Shown piece by piece: positions 8,856-16,849 of a DNA stretch of 64,000 nucleotides (the stretch's first letter is position 1; each line of letters begins with the position of its first letter). The DNA is from Streptomyces barringtoniae (GTDB taxonomy: Bacteria; Actinomycetota; Actinomycetes; Streptomycetales; Streptomycetaceae): positions 62,001 to 126,000 of the forward strand of contig NZ_JAJHNP010000027.1 in assembly GCF_020819595.1 (NCBI RefSeq), given 5' to 3'. The notes below the pieces were generated by a model. That model was not told the DNA's origin and did not search any database. It saw nothing but the letters and a program-made list of their open reading frames with translations. The position numbers and the translations under genes were made by a program.

Positions 8856-8867
8856 GCTTTCGTGTCC

Positions 8868-10037
8868 TCAGCTGAGCCCTGCCGCCCGGGCGCGCTCCAC
8901 CGCCGGGCCGATCGCCTTGGCGACCGCCTCGACGTCCGCGCGCGTGGAGGTGTGGCCGAGGGAGAAGCGCAGGGTGCCGCGGGCCAGGTCCGGATCGGTG
9001 CCGGTGGCGAGCAGGACGTGGCTGGGCTGGGCGACGCCGGCGGTGCAGGCGGAGCCGGTCGAGCACTCGATGCCCTGGGCGTCCAGCAGAAGCAGCAGGG
9101 AGTCGCCCTCGCAGCCGGGGAAGGTGAAGTGCGCGTTGGCCGGCAGGCGGCCCTCGGATGCCGGGTCGCCGCCGAGGATCGCGTCCGGGACGGCGCTGCG
9201 GACCGCCGCGATCAGCTGGTCGCGCAGAGCGCCGATCTCCCGGGCGAACCACTCCCGCCGCTCGGCGGCGAGCCGGCCGGCGACGGCGAAGGACGCGATG
9301 GCGGGGACGTCGAGGGTGCCGGAGCGGACGTGCCGCTCCTGGCCGCCGCCGTGCAGGACGGGCTCGGGGGTCTGGTCGCGGCCCAGCAGCAGCGCGCCGA
9401 TGCCGTACGGGCCGCCGATCTTGTGGCCCGAGACGGTCATCGCGGCGAGGCCGGAGGCGGCGAAGTCGACCGGGAGCTGACCGAAGGCCTGGACCGCGTC
9501 GGCGTGCATCGGGATGCCGAACTCGGCGGCCACCTCGGCGAGTTCACGGACCGGCAGGATCGTGCCGATCTCGTTGTTGGCCCACATCACGGTGACGAGG
9601 GCGACGTCGTCGGGGTCGCGGGCGATGGCCTCGCGCAGGGCGTCGGGGTGGACGCGGCCGTAGGAGTCGACGGGGAGGTACTCGACCGTCGCGCCCTCGC
9701 GCTCGCCGAGCCAGTGGACGGCGTCGAGGACGGCGTGGTGCTCGACGGGGCTGGCCAGGACGCGGGTGCGGGCCGGGTCGGCGGCGCGGCGGGACCAGTA
9801 CAGGCCCTTCACCGCGAGGTTGTCGGCCTCGGTGCCGCCGGAGGTGAAGACGACCTCGCTGGGGCGGGCGCCGAGCGCTTCGGCGAGGGTCTCGCGGGAT
9901 TCCTCGACCGTGCGGCGTGCCTGCCGGCCGGATGCGTGGAGCGAGGAGGCGTTGCCCGTGATGCTCAACCGGGCGGTCAGTGCCTCTGCCGCCTCCGGGA
10001 GCATCGGGGTTGTCGCGGCGTGGTCGAGGTAAGCCAT
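8868..10037 (-). CDS. Cysteine desulfurase (NifS/IscS-like)
   Basis: This PLP enzyme converts cysteine to alanine and holds the sulfur as an enzyme persulfide for Fe-S clusters, thio-tRNA and thiamin. The protein is 389 residues. It begins MAYLDHAATTP and has HH at residues 100-101, the PLP lysine in SGHKIGG (K206), and the active-site cysteine in the GSACTAG loop (C331). The upstream open-frame extension is rejected because the conserved N-terminal motif begins at this ATG. It is the obvious partner for the nearby mnmA. Its 3' end is convergent with the TPP riboswitch transcript, which would run antisense into it. Confidence 0.95.
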   Translation of the reverse strand: MAYLDHAATTPMLPEAAEALTARLSITGNASSLHASGRQARRTVEESRETLAEALGARPSEVVFTSGGTEADNLAVKGLYWSRRAADPARTRVLASPVEHHAVLDAVHWLGEREGATVEYLPVDSYGRVHPDALREAIARDPDDVALVTVMWANNEIGTILPVRELAEVAAEFGIPMHADAVQAFGQLPVDFAASGLAAMTVSGHKIGGPYGIGALLLGRDQTPEPVLHGGGQERHVRSGTLDVPAIASFAVAGRLAAERREWFAREIGALRDQLIAAVRSAVPDAILGGDPASEGRLPANAHFTFPGCEGDSLLLLLDAQGIECSTGSACTAGVAQPSHVLLATGTDPDLARGTLRFSLGHTSTRADVEAVAKAIGPAVERARAAGLS

Positions 10038-10304
10038 GGTGCGGCCGATTCTACGGCGCCGGGGCCCTGCGGTTGGCTCCGGCCACGGGGATGGCCGAGC
10101 CCGGGGTACGGCGCACCTGCGCGGGCCGGCCTGGCCCGCCGTACGCCTCGCCGGGTTGCGCCCGGACCCGGTGGCGTGGCGCCCGGCACTGTCGGCCGTG
10201 CCCACCCGTTCCGCCCCGGCGGAACGACTGCCCACGGCGGTGAGGTCCGAGCCGGTGCCCCGTCGTCCTCGGGGGCCGGCACGGGCCGACGGTGCCGTCC
10301 CGGC

Positions 10305-10583
10305 TCACAGGCTCCACGACAGCGTGTGGGAGACCTCCATCGCGATCGCGAGGACGGCCAGGTCGGCGACGCCCAGGGCCAGACCCAGCAGGGCTCGGCC
10401 GCGGCGGGCGGTGCCGCGCCAGAGGGAGACGGCGGCCAGGACGATGGCGATCGGGCCGAGGAAGATGTTGAGGACGAGCAGGCCGAGAAGGCCGAGGATG
10501 AAGGACGCGACGGCCATGCCGTCGGCGTCGCGTGCGGCCGGGCGGGTCTCGCTGCCGCTCGTGACCGGTGCGGTGAGTTGCAT
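10305..10583 (-). CDS. Small DUF4190-like membrane protein
   Basis: The 92-residue protein has a short hydrophilic N-terminus and then two hydrophobic segments: a Gly/Leu/Ile-rich helix around residues 24-52 and another around 62-82. They are separated by a basic loop containing LWRGTARRGR. This layout matches the DUF4190 family of small actinobacterial membrane proteins, whose function is unknown. It is downstream of the 55-residue membrane protein gene on the same strand. Both may be controlled by the TetR regulator that starts divergently at 10929. Confidence 0.75.
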   Translation of the reverse strand: MQLTAPVTSGSETRPAARDADGMAVASFILGLLGLLVLNIFLGPIAIVLAAVSLWRGTARRGRALLGLALGVADLAVLAIAMEVSHTLSWSL

Positions 10584-10615
10584 GGTGCTCAGCTCCTGGA
10601 AGTCGTGGCGGACGG

Positions 10616-10783
10616 TCAGTTGGCCGGCGTACGGCGCCGGCGGCCGAGGCGCTCGCGGATCGCGAAGACGCCGAGCCAGACGGCGATGCCTGCGGCGACG
10701 GCGACGGTGACGGTCAGCGGCGCGTGAGCGACGGTGCCCAGCACGACACCGAGCAGCATGAGTGCGGCGACGAGGAACAACAT
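10616..10783 (-). CDS. Small two-helix membrane protein, unknown
   Basis: The 55-residue protein begins MLFLVAALMLLG and contains two hydrophobic helices (residues 2-20 and 25-42), followed by a basic tail (RERLGRRRR). The start was chosen over an upstream one because GGAGGGGGG lies at ribosome-binding distance and the extra residues are not family-like. It lies between the divergent TetR gene and the DUF4190-like gene, 32 bases from the latter. It probably forms a two-gene unit controlled from the operator-like repeats at 10838-10923. No function is known. Confidence 0.7.
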   Translation of the reverse strand: MLFLVAALMLLGVVLGTVAHAPLTVTVAVAAGIAVWLGVFAIRERLGRRRRTPAN

Positions 10784-10837
10784 GGGATCAGATCCCCCCT
10801 CCGGGATACCTCGTACAGGGCCGGTGTGAAGTTTCGG

Positions 10838-10923
10838 TGAACAGTTGTAGTAACAGTTGTTCACTGACTTCTATGCTAACGCGCTTCCCGGCTTCCCAAT
10901 TCCAGAGAACAGTTGTTAACTGG
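10838..10923. promoter_or_regulatory. Candidate TetR operators in divergent promoter region
   Basis: The octamer ACAGTTGT occurs three times. Two copies form an imperfect palindrome TGAACA ... TGTTCA at 10838-10863. The third is in GAACAGTTGTTAACTG at 10907-10922, just before the regulator start. Placement between the TetR gene and the small membrane-protein genes suggests autorepression and control of both directions. This is inferred from position and symmetry. Confidence 0.6.
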
Positions 10924-10928
10924 ATGAC

Positions 10929-11555
10929 ATGAGTCACACCCTCGGCATCCGGCAGGCGCAGAAACAGAAGACCCGGCAGGCGCTCCTCGACGCCGCGCTC
11001 GCGCTGCTGGAGGAGCAGAGCCTGAGCAGCCTGGGTCTGCGCGAGGTCACCCGGGCCGTCGGCGTCGCACCGACCGCGTTCTACCGGCACTTCCGGTCGA
11101 CCGCCGACCTCGGCGTGGCGCTGGTCGACGAGGCGCTGGGCAGCCTTCATCCGATGGTGCGGACGACGGTGTCCACGGCGGGCGACAGCGAGGAGCGCAT
11201 CACGCGCGCCATCGAGTTGATCGCCCGCCACGTGGACGCGTACCCCGCACATGTCCGGTTCATCGCCCGGGAACGGCACGGCGGGGTGCAGCCCGTACGG
11301 GAGGCCATCCGCGCCCAACTGGTGCGCTTCGCAGAGGAGGTGAAGGCCGAGCTGGCCAAGGACCCCGAGGCCGCTGGCTGGAGCGACGACGACCTGCTGA
11401 TGCTCGCGCACCTCTACGTCGACCAGATGCTCATCACCGCCTCGCTGTTCCTGGAGGCCCTGGAGGCGCCGCCGGAGGAACGGGAGCGCGTCACCCAGCT
11501 CGCCACCCGGCAGCTGCGGCTCATCTCCATCGGCCGCGGCCACTGGCTGGACTGA
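10929..11555 (+). CDS. TetR family transcriptional regulator
   Basis: The protein is 208 residues. An N-terminal TetR helix-turn-helix covers roughly residues 12-60 (RQALLDAALALLEE ... LREVTRAVGVAPTAFYRHF) and is followed by an all-helical ligand domain with a FabR-like flavour (the C-terminal half of FabR-type regulators often senses acyl-CoA, but this is not shown here). It is divergent from two small membrane-protein genes. Three ACAGTTGT repeats in the shared 145-base region are the likely operators. The effector is unknown. Confidence 0.93.
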   Translation: MSHTLGIRQAQKQKTRQALLDAALALLEEQSLSSLGLREVTRAVGVAPTAFYRHFRSTADLGVALVDEALGSLHPMVRTTVSTAGDSEERITRAIELIARHVDAYPAHVRFIARERHGGVQPVREAIRAQLVRFAEEVKAELAKDPEAAGWSDDDLLMLAHLYVDQMLITASLFLEALEAPPEERERVTQLATRQLRLISIGRGHWLD

Positions 11556-11592
11556 GCCGCCCCGCGGACAGCGGCGCAGGCCCGTCCCTCGC

Positions 11593-11943
11593 TCAGCCCT
11601 GCTGACCCTGCCCGCCGCCCGGACCGCCGCAGCCGCCGCCAGGACCGCCCTGGCCGCCGGGAGCGCCGCTCGGCATGCCCGAGGGCGCACCGCCGGGTGT
11701 GCCGGTGGGCTTCACGGACGACCCGCCCGACGGCGCGCCCGAAGGCGTGCCGGACGGCATCCGGCTCGGCATCCCGCTCGGCCGGCGGCCGGTGCCGCCC
11801 GCGGGCATGCCGGACGGCACCTGACAGGCCTGCTGCCTGCCGGAGTCACCGCTGGACGAGGAGGAGTCGCCCGAGCCGCACGCGGTCAGCAGCAGGGACA
11901 GCGCCAGCAGGGCGACAGCGGGGACGAGACGAGCACGCTTCAT
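11593..11943 (-). CDS. Small repetitive Pro/Gly/Ser lipoprotein
   Basis: The 116-residue protein has a lipoprotein signal (MKRARLVPAVALLALSLLL) ending in the lipobox LLTAC, with the cysteine at residue 21. A serine-rich linker follows, then degenerate PSGMPSG / PSGAP repeats and a Gly-rich tail with one cysteine. It would be membrane-anchored and extended in the wall. No enzymatic domain is present. The upstream open-frame part is excluded because the signal peptide begins at this ATG. Confidence 0.75.
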   Translation of the reverse strand: MKRARLVPAVALLALSLLLTACGSGDSSSSSGDSGRQQACQVPSGMPAGGTGRRPSGMPSRMPSGTPSGAPSGGSSVKPTGTPGGAPSGMPSGAPGGQGGPGGGCGGPGGGQGQQG

Positions 11944-12048
11944 GAGAGTCAGCTCCGGTGAGGATGAGGAAGTCCTGAGGAACCGCACTCAACCAACGCC
12001 GCCTTGGCGGCACTTGAGCTCGTCCTGTCCGCCGGCTGTCAATCGGGG

Positions 12049-13014
12049 TCAGGGCCCCTCCTGGTACATGGCCGTGACAGAACGGGCCGCCGCCAGCAGT
12101 TCCGCGCGGGCCTCGGGCGGGTCCAGCAGCTCCACCTGGTCCGAGAACGCCAGGAGTTGGCGGACCGCACGCAGCGCCGGGTAGGTGAGCCGGGCGGTGA
12201 CCCAGTCGCTCTCGCCGTCGTCGTCGGGCGGTGCCGTCAGCTGGGCGGCGGCCATCCGCTGGAACATGTCGAGCCGCTCGCGCCGTACCCGCACGGTGAC
12301 CCCGATCCCGCCCGGCCGGTCCTCCACCTGGCGGCGCAACACCTCCCAGGCGTCGGCGAGTTCGACGCCGGGACGGCGGCGCACCGGTTCGTCCAGCGGC
12401 CGGGCCGTGCGGATCCGGTCGGCCCGGAACAGTCGTGGCGCTCCGCGCCGGTCGGCGACCAGGTACCAGACCCCGGCCTTGGCGACCAGGCCGTACGGGT
12501 CCACGGTGTACGTCCGCGGCTCCCGGTCCCCGCTGTGCCGGTAGCGCAGCCGCAGGCGCAGGTCGGCGAAGACGGCGTCCTGCAGCACCTCCAGGTCGAC
12601 GGCCTGCTGGGGGCCGCTCTTCCAGCGGGTGGCGTCCACCAGGATGCGGCGGCTGGTCACCTCGGCGGCGGGCCGGTGCGGCGCGGGCAGCGCGGCCATC
12701 ACCTTGCGCAGGGCCGAGCCGAGGGCGGCGTCCAGGCCGAGCGCGGCGTGGGCGCCCTGGGCGGCCAGGATGAACAGGGCGCGGGACTCGTCGGCGGTCA
12801 GTCCGGTGACGTCGGTGCGGAAGCCGGCGAGGAGTTCGATGCCGCCGTGCCGGCCGCGCTCGGCGTACACCGGGACGCCGGAGGCCGACAGCGCCTCGAT
12901 GTCCCGGTAGACGGTGCGGACCGACACCTCCAGCCGGTCGGCGAGTTCGTGCGCGGGGACGCGGCCCCGGGTCTGCAGGAGCAGCAGGATCGACAGCAGC
13001 CGGTCGGACTTCAC
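12049..13014 (-). CDS. YafY-type regulator (HTH plus WYL domain)
   Basis: This is a transcription factor of 321 residues. A winged HTH at the N-terminus (VKSDRLLSILLLLQTRG ... ADRLEVSVRTVYRDIEAL) is followed by a WYL sensor domain from about residue 135. Its signature is visible in KAGVWYLVADRRG and FRADRI. The start is GTG. It is divergent from the TIGR03086 gene with about 150 bases between starts, so it may regulate that gene and itself. The ligand is unknown; WYL domains often sense nucleic acid or small effectors. Confidence 0.92.
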   Translation of the reverse strand: MKSDRLLSILLLLQTRGRVPAHELADRLEVSVRTVYRDIEALSASGVPVYAERGRHGGIELLAGFRTDVTGLTADESRALFILAAQGAHAALGLDAALGSALRKVMAALPAPHRPAAEVTSRRILVDATRWKSGPQQAVDLEVLQDAVFADLRLRLRYRHSGDREPRTYTVDPYGLVAKAGVWYLVADRRGAPRLFRADRIRTARPLDEPVRRRPGVELADAWEVLRRQVEDRPGGIGVTVRVRRERLDMFQRMAAAQLTAPPDDDGESDWVTARLTYPALRAVRQLLAFSDQVELLDPPEARAELLAAARSVTAMYQEGP

Positions 13015-13092
13015 GCGCCCAGAATCCCGCCCTCGGCGAGCTTTCCGCAAATGTTGACGGAAGATGTCAGGTTATCCCGCGATGCTCGTCCT

Positions 13093-13134
13093 ACCGGCTC
13101 ACGGAGACGGCCCACCGGCTCACGGAGACGGCCC
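13093..13134. repeat. Perfect 21-bp tandem duplication upstream of a gene
   Basis: The 21-base unit at 13093-13113 repeats exactly at 13114-13134 in the region between the YafY-type regulator and the TIGR03086 gene. It ends 32 bases before the downstream ATG, so it sits where promoter or leader elements are expected. It could duplicate a regulator site or be simple slippage. Confidence 0.9.
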
Positions 13135-13166
13135 TGCCGATTCATGGGGAAACAGAGAGGCACATC

Positions 13167-13769
13167 ATGACCACCACCACCGGTTTCACCGACCCCCGCC
13201 CCGTCTACGCCCGCGCCACCGAGCAGGCGGCGGCCCTCGTCAAGACCGTGCGCCCCGAGCACCTCGGCGCCCCGACCCCCTGTTCCGAGTTCGACGTACG
13301 GGCCCTGCTGGGCCACATCGTCGGGGCGACCCGGCGGATCGCGGTGGTCGGCGAGGGCGGGGACGGAATGGCGGTGGAGCCGACCACGCACGGGGTGGCG
13401 GACGACGGCTGGCCGGCGGCCTACGACGAGGTGCGCGCCCGCGTTCTGAAGGCCTGGGCGAGCGACGAGCGGATGACGTCGCCGGTGCGGGTGCCGTGGG
13501 GCGAGGTGCCCGGTCACGCGGCGCTCTCCGGCTATGTCATGGAGATCGTGACCCACACCTGGGACCTCGCCGAGGCGGTCGGTCACCCGCTCGAACTCGA
13601 CCCGGAACTCGCCGAGTTCGCCCTCGCCACCGCGCGCAGGGTCCTGCCGGACTCCCGGCCGCGGGACGCCGGGACGCCCTTCGACGGCCGTCGCGAGGCT
13701 CCCGAGGGCGCCGACGTCTACGGGGAGCTGGCGGCCTGGCTGGGCCGCGCCCCGCTCGGCCGGGCCTGA
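13167..13769 (+). CDS. TIGR03086 family DinB-like metal-binding protein
   Basis: The protein is 200 residues and resembles the mycothiol-dependent maleylpyruvate isomerase / DinB four-helix family. Visible features are the N-terminal bundle (ATEQAAALVKTVRPEHL), the CSEFDVRALLGHIVG segment carrying a likely metal-binding histidine, and MEIVTHTWDLAEAVG with a second histidine. Many members use mycothiol or bacillithiol as cofactor, but the substrate here is unknown. It is divergent from a WYL regulator gene, which is a likely controller. The ATG follows AGAGAGG-type ribosome-binding sequence. Confidence 0.85.
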   Translation: MTTTTGFTDPRPVYARATEQAAALVKTVRPEHLGAPTPCSEFDVRALLGHIVGATRRIAVVGEGGDGMAVEPTTHGVADDGWPAAYDEVRARVLKAWASDERMTSPVRVPWGEVPGHAALSGYVMEIVTHTWDLAEAVGHPLELDPELAEFALATARRVLPDSRPRDAGTPFDGRREAPEGADVYGELAAWLGRAPLGRA

Positions 13770-13864
13770 CGCACACCGCCCGGCCGAGCCGGCACGCGAC
13801 CGGAACGGCCGCCGAGGGCCTCGTCCGGCCAGGCCCGATCCGGCCGAACCGCCAAAGACCTGGG

Positions 13865-14728
13865 TCAGCCCAGCCTGACCCGGGCCAGCTGGCGCGACTG
13901 CGCGACCAGGTGGTTGCCGGTGTCCCAGACCTCCGCGTCCTCCTCCAGGAAGCCGCCGGCCAGGTTACGGGTGGTGATGGACACCCGCAGCGGGCCGGGG
14001 GCCGGGCGGCGGCGGACGTGGACGGTGAGTTCCACGGTGGGGACCCAGCCCTTCAGGCCGAGCTCGAAGGCCGTGGGCGGCAGGGCGTCCACCGCGAGCA
14101 ACAAAGACAGCGGGTCGGCGTCGCGGCCGTCGGCCAGGCCGAACCAGGCCCGCATCTCGCCCTTGCCGGAGGGCGCGCCGAGGGCCCAGCCGAGGGTCGC
14201 CGGGTCCAGCTTGAGCATCAGGCGGTCGGCGATCGCCGAGCCGCCCTCGACCGGGGCGGGGCCGTCTTCCGGGCCGAAGCACTCCTCCAGCGGCGGGATC
14301 GCGGGCGGCGTCGCGGTCGTACGGACGTCGTCGGGGAGGGCGGTGAGGTCGCCGTAGGAGGCGAGGACGCGGATGCGTTCGACCTCGTTGCCCTTGTCGT
14401 CGTACTGGAAGAGGGAGGCCTGGCCGGTGGAGAGGGTGCGGCCGGTGCGGACCATGTCCGTGCGGACGACCGCCGGGCCGGGGCGGGACGCGGTGAGGTA
14501 GTGCGCGGAGATGGTGAACGGGTCCTGGTGCGGGAGCGCGTCCGCGAGGGCCCGGCCCAGCACGGCCAGCAGATAGCCGCCGTTGACGGCGTTGAAGATG
14601 GTCCAGCCGGCCGAGAGGCCGATGTCGTAGACGCCGGGCTCGCGCCGGGTGACCGCGGTGTCGCGGTCGAACTCGCTGTCGCCGATCACGGCCCGCGACG
14701 GGGAGGGTGCGGAAGCTGCTTCTGGCAT
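13865..14728 (-). CDS. Thioesterase family protein (acyl-CoA thioesterase-like double hotdog)
   Basis: The 287-residue protein matches the TesB-like/thioesterase superfamily layout of two hotdog domains. The N-terminal domain carries GWTIFNAVNGGYLLAVLGRAL (a long helix) and HYLTASRPGPA. The C-terminal domain carries WVPTVELTVHVRRRP and LAGGFLEEDAEVWD. It probably hydrolyses acyl-CoA, but the chain length is unknown. The start is the ATG of MPEAAS. It is divergent from the esterase gene at 14901. A CTACTAAGCGGTAG element (14751-14764) between the two starts is a possible operator. Confidence 0.85.
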   Translation of the reverse strand: MPEAASAPSPSRAVIGDSEFDRDTAVTRREPGVYDIGLSAGWTIFNAVNGGYLLAVLGRALADALPHQDPFTISAHYLTASRPGPAVVRTDMVRTGRTLSTGQASLFQYDDKGNEVERIRVLASYGDLTALPDDVRTTATPPAIPPLEECFGPEDGPAPVEGGSAIADRLMLKLDPATLGWALGAPSGKGEMRAWFGLADGRDADPLSLLLAVDALPPTAFELGLKGWVPTVELTVHVRRRPAPGPLRVSITTRNLAGGFLEEDAEVWDTGNHLVAQSRQLARVRLG

Positions 14729-14750
14729 GGATGAACGGTACAACAGCAAA

Positions 14751-14764
14751 CTACTAAGCGGTAG
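14751..14764. promoter_or_regulatory. Possible operator between divergent genes
   Basis: The element CTACTAAGCGGTAG has matching CTAC/GTAG arms and lies 22 bases upstream of the thioesterase ATG. Its resemblance to TetR-type operators of lipid genes is only general. Confidence 0.3.
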
Positions 14765-14900
14765 CTTTCCTGGCATCGGAGCCTGTTCCCCGCGGCGTCC
14801 GCCGAGCGGGATCCGCCTCCCGGGTGAGGTTCCGGCAATTTCTAAGTAAGTGTCCAGACACGTCCACAACCTCGAGCCCCTGTTTCCCCTCTATGGGGAC

Positions 14901-16235
14901 ATGAGCCTCACCGGGACTCCGTTCCTCTACACGACCATCGTGCTGGCCGTGGTCGCACTGATACTGCCACTCGTCCTGTGGTCGCGGGTGCGCGGGCCCA
15001 AGCCCCTGCGCACCGCGGCCAGGCTGGTGATGCTGCTGTTCGCCCAGGGCACCGCCGTCACGCTGATCTTCGTCCTGGTCAACAACCAGAACAACCTTTA
15101 CGACAACTGGGCCGACCTGCTCGGCACCGGCAACCACGTCCAGCAGGCCCAGGACCTGGGCCGCGACGGTACCGGCGGCATAGCGGTGAAACGGTTGCCC
15201 AAGGTCAAGCAGACCTTCACGGCGGCCGAGGGGCCCGGTATGCACGCGGCCGGCGGGGTGCGGGTCACCCAGCTCAAGGGCCGGGTCTCCGGGGTGAACG
15301 CCGAGGTCTACGTCTGGCTGCCGCCGCAGTACAACGACCCGGCCTACCGCAACAAGAAGTTCCCGGTGGTCGAGGTGCTGCCGGGCTATCCCGGGTCGGC
15401 GAAGGCCTGGTTCGGCTCCATGAAGGCGCACGAGCAGCTGCTGCCGCTGATGAAGAGCGGCCAGGTGGCGCCCTTCATCCTGGTCGCCCCGCGCACCAAC
15501 CTGCTGGCGGGCGTCGACACCGGCTGCGCGAACATCCCCGGCCAGGTCAACGCGGACACCTGGCTCAGCATCGACGTGCCGAAGATGGTCATGGACAACT
15601 TCCGGGCCGAGCCGGCACCGCAGGGCTGGGCCGTGGCCGGGTACTCGGCGGGCGCGCACTGCGCGGTCAAGCTGGCCGTGGCCCACCCGGACCGCTACCG
15701 GGCCGCCGTGAGCCTGTCCGGCTACAACGACCCGATCGGCGAGCGCAACTCCCTCGCCTCGCAGAACCCGACCGTGCGCAACGAGAACAACCCCTACCTG
15801 CTGCTGAAGAAGGCCGCGGTGCCGCCGCCGATCGCGCTGTACATCTCCGGCGAGTCCGGCGACGGCTATCAGGCGGGCGTGGCGCTCGAGGCCATCGCCA
15901 AGGCACCCACCACCGTGCATGTGGTGTTCCTCCCGCGCAGTGCGGGCGGTCACAACATGGCGCTGTGGCGGCCCCAGGTCGCCACGGTGTTCCGCTGGCT
16001 CACCCTCCAGATGGGCCAGAACCACGCCCGGGGCCATGACCGGTCTCTTACCGGAACCACCGGTTCTCTTACCGGGGCCGCCGCCGGAAGCACCGGGACC
16101 GCCGCCGGCAACACGGGAACCACCGGAGCCGGAACCACCGGGACTAGTCCTCAGTCACCGTTGACCGGCGGTTCCACGCACGCGGAGCTCGCCAGTGGAA
16201 CCGCATCGCGAGCAGGCGCAGCACAAAGGCGGTGA
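14901..16235 (+). CDS. Membrane-anchored esterase (alpha/beta hydrolase fold)
   Basis: The 444-residue protein has two N-terminal hydrophobic segments (around residues 8-27 and 38-58), then an extracytoplasmic esterase domain of the mycolyltransferase / esterase D type. It shows EVYVWLPPQY, a nucleophile elbow GYSAGAH, an acidic SGESGDG segment and the catalytic histidine in GGHNMALW. An ATG 17 codons upstream is possible, but the membrane segment starts after MSLTGTPFLYTT. The last 60 residues are a Gly/Thr/Ala repeat tail. The reading frame overlaps the convergent TRIC-like gene by 92 bases, so the tail may be poorly conserved. Confidence 0.87.
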   Translation: MSLTGTPFLYTTIVLAVVALILPLVLWSRVRGPKPLRTAARLVMLLFAQGTAVTLIFVLVNNQNNLYDNWADLLGTGNHVQQAQDLGRDGTGGIAVKRLPKVKQTFTAAEGPGMHAAGGVRVTQLKGRVSGVNAEVYVWLPPQYNDPAYRNKKFPVVEVLPGYPGSAKAWFGSMKAHEQLLPLMKSGQVAPFILVAPRTNLLAGVDTGCANIPGQVNADTWLSIDVPKMVMDNFRAEPAPQGWAVAGYSAGAHCAVKLAVAHPDRYRAAVSLSGYNDPIGERNSLASQNPTVRNENNPYLLLKKAAVPPPIALYISGESGDGYQAGVALEAIAKAPTTVHVVFLPRSAGGHNMALWRPQVATVFRWLTLQMGQNHARGHDRSLTGTTGSLTGAAAGSTGTAAGNTGTTGAGTTGTSPQSPLTGGSTHAELASGTASRAGAAQRR

Positions 16236-16803
16236 CGACCGCGAGCCCACTGGTGAGGGGGCTCAGGACGTCGTAGTGGATGCACAGCACCACCATCGTG
16301 GCGCCGACGATCGCTGGGACCGCGTACAGATCGCGGTCCCAGCGCAGCAGTGAGGGCACCTCGTTGGCCAGCACGTCCCGCAGTACGCCGCCGCCGACCG
16401 CGGTGGCGAGGCCCAGCGTCGCCGACGCGGTCAGGTTGAGGCCGTAGCTGTACGCCTTCGTCGTACCGCTGACGCAGAACAGGCCGAGGCCGGCCGCGTC
16501 GAAGACCAGCACCGCCGCCTGGATGCGTTCCACGTGCGGGTGCAGGAAGAAGACCACGAGCGCGGCGAGCAGCGGGGTCAGGAAGTACCCGAGGTCGGTG
16601 AAGGCGGCCGGGGGTACGGCCCCGATGACCACGTCGCGGAACAGTCCCCCGCCCAGCGCGGTGACCTCGGCGAGCACGGCGATGCCGAAGATGTCGAAGT
16701 TCTTCCGGACGGCCAGCAGCGCGCCGGAGATCGCGAACACGAAGATGCCGATGACATCGAGCGTGTGCTGGACGGAGGGACTGAAGATCTGCTGGAGCTG
16801 CAC
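16144..16803 (-). CDS. TRIC-like cation channel family membrane protein (UPF0126)
   Basis: This is an integral membrane protein of 219 residues with about seven hydrophobic helices. It has the internal two-fold repeat typical of UPF0126/TRIC proteins: GALLAVRKNFDIFGIAVLA ... GGGLFRDVVIG in the first half and GTTKAYSYGLN ... GGGVLRDVLANEVP in the second. Bacterial TRIC proteins form trimeric monovalent-cation channels. The gene is convergent with the esterase and overlaps its 3' end. It starts 46 bases before the M1 peptidase stop, so it reads as the next gene downstream on the same strand. Confidence 0.93.
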   Translation of the reverse strand: MQLQQIFSPSVQHTLDVIGIFVFAISGALLAVRKNFDIFGIAVLAEVTALGGGLFRDVVIGAVPPAAFTDLGYFLTPLLAALVVFFLHPHVERIQAAVLVFDAAGLGLFCVSGTTKAYSYGLNLTASATLGLATAVGGGVLRDVLANEVPSLLRWDRDLYAVPAIVGATMVVLCIHYDVLSPLTSGLAVVTAFVLRLLAMRFHWRAPRAWNRRSTVTED

Positions 16804-16849
16804 CCCTACATTCTCACCTGCCGAAGGGGGTGAACCTTACAAAGCCAGG

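Noticed and set aside
8862..10727. A 621-codon plus-strand frame downstream of the TPP riboswitch, starting near GTG 8861
   Set aside because: It runs fully antisense to the cysteine desulfurase and shows the Gly/Ala/Arg shadow composition, with no domain. It is not taken as the riboswitch target.
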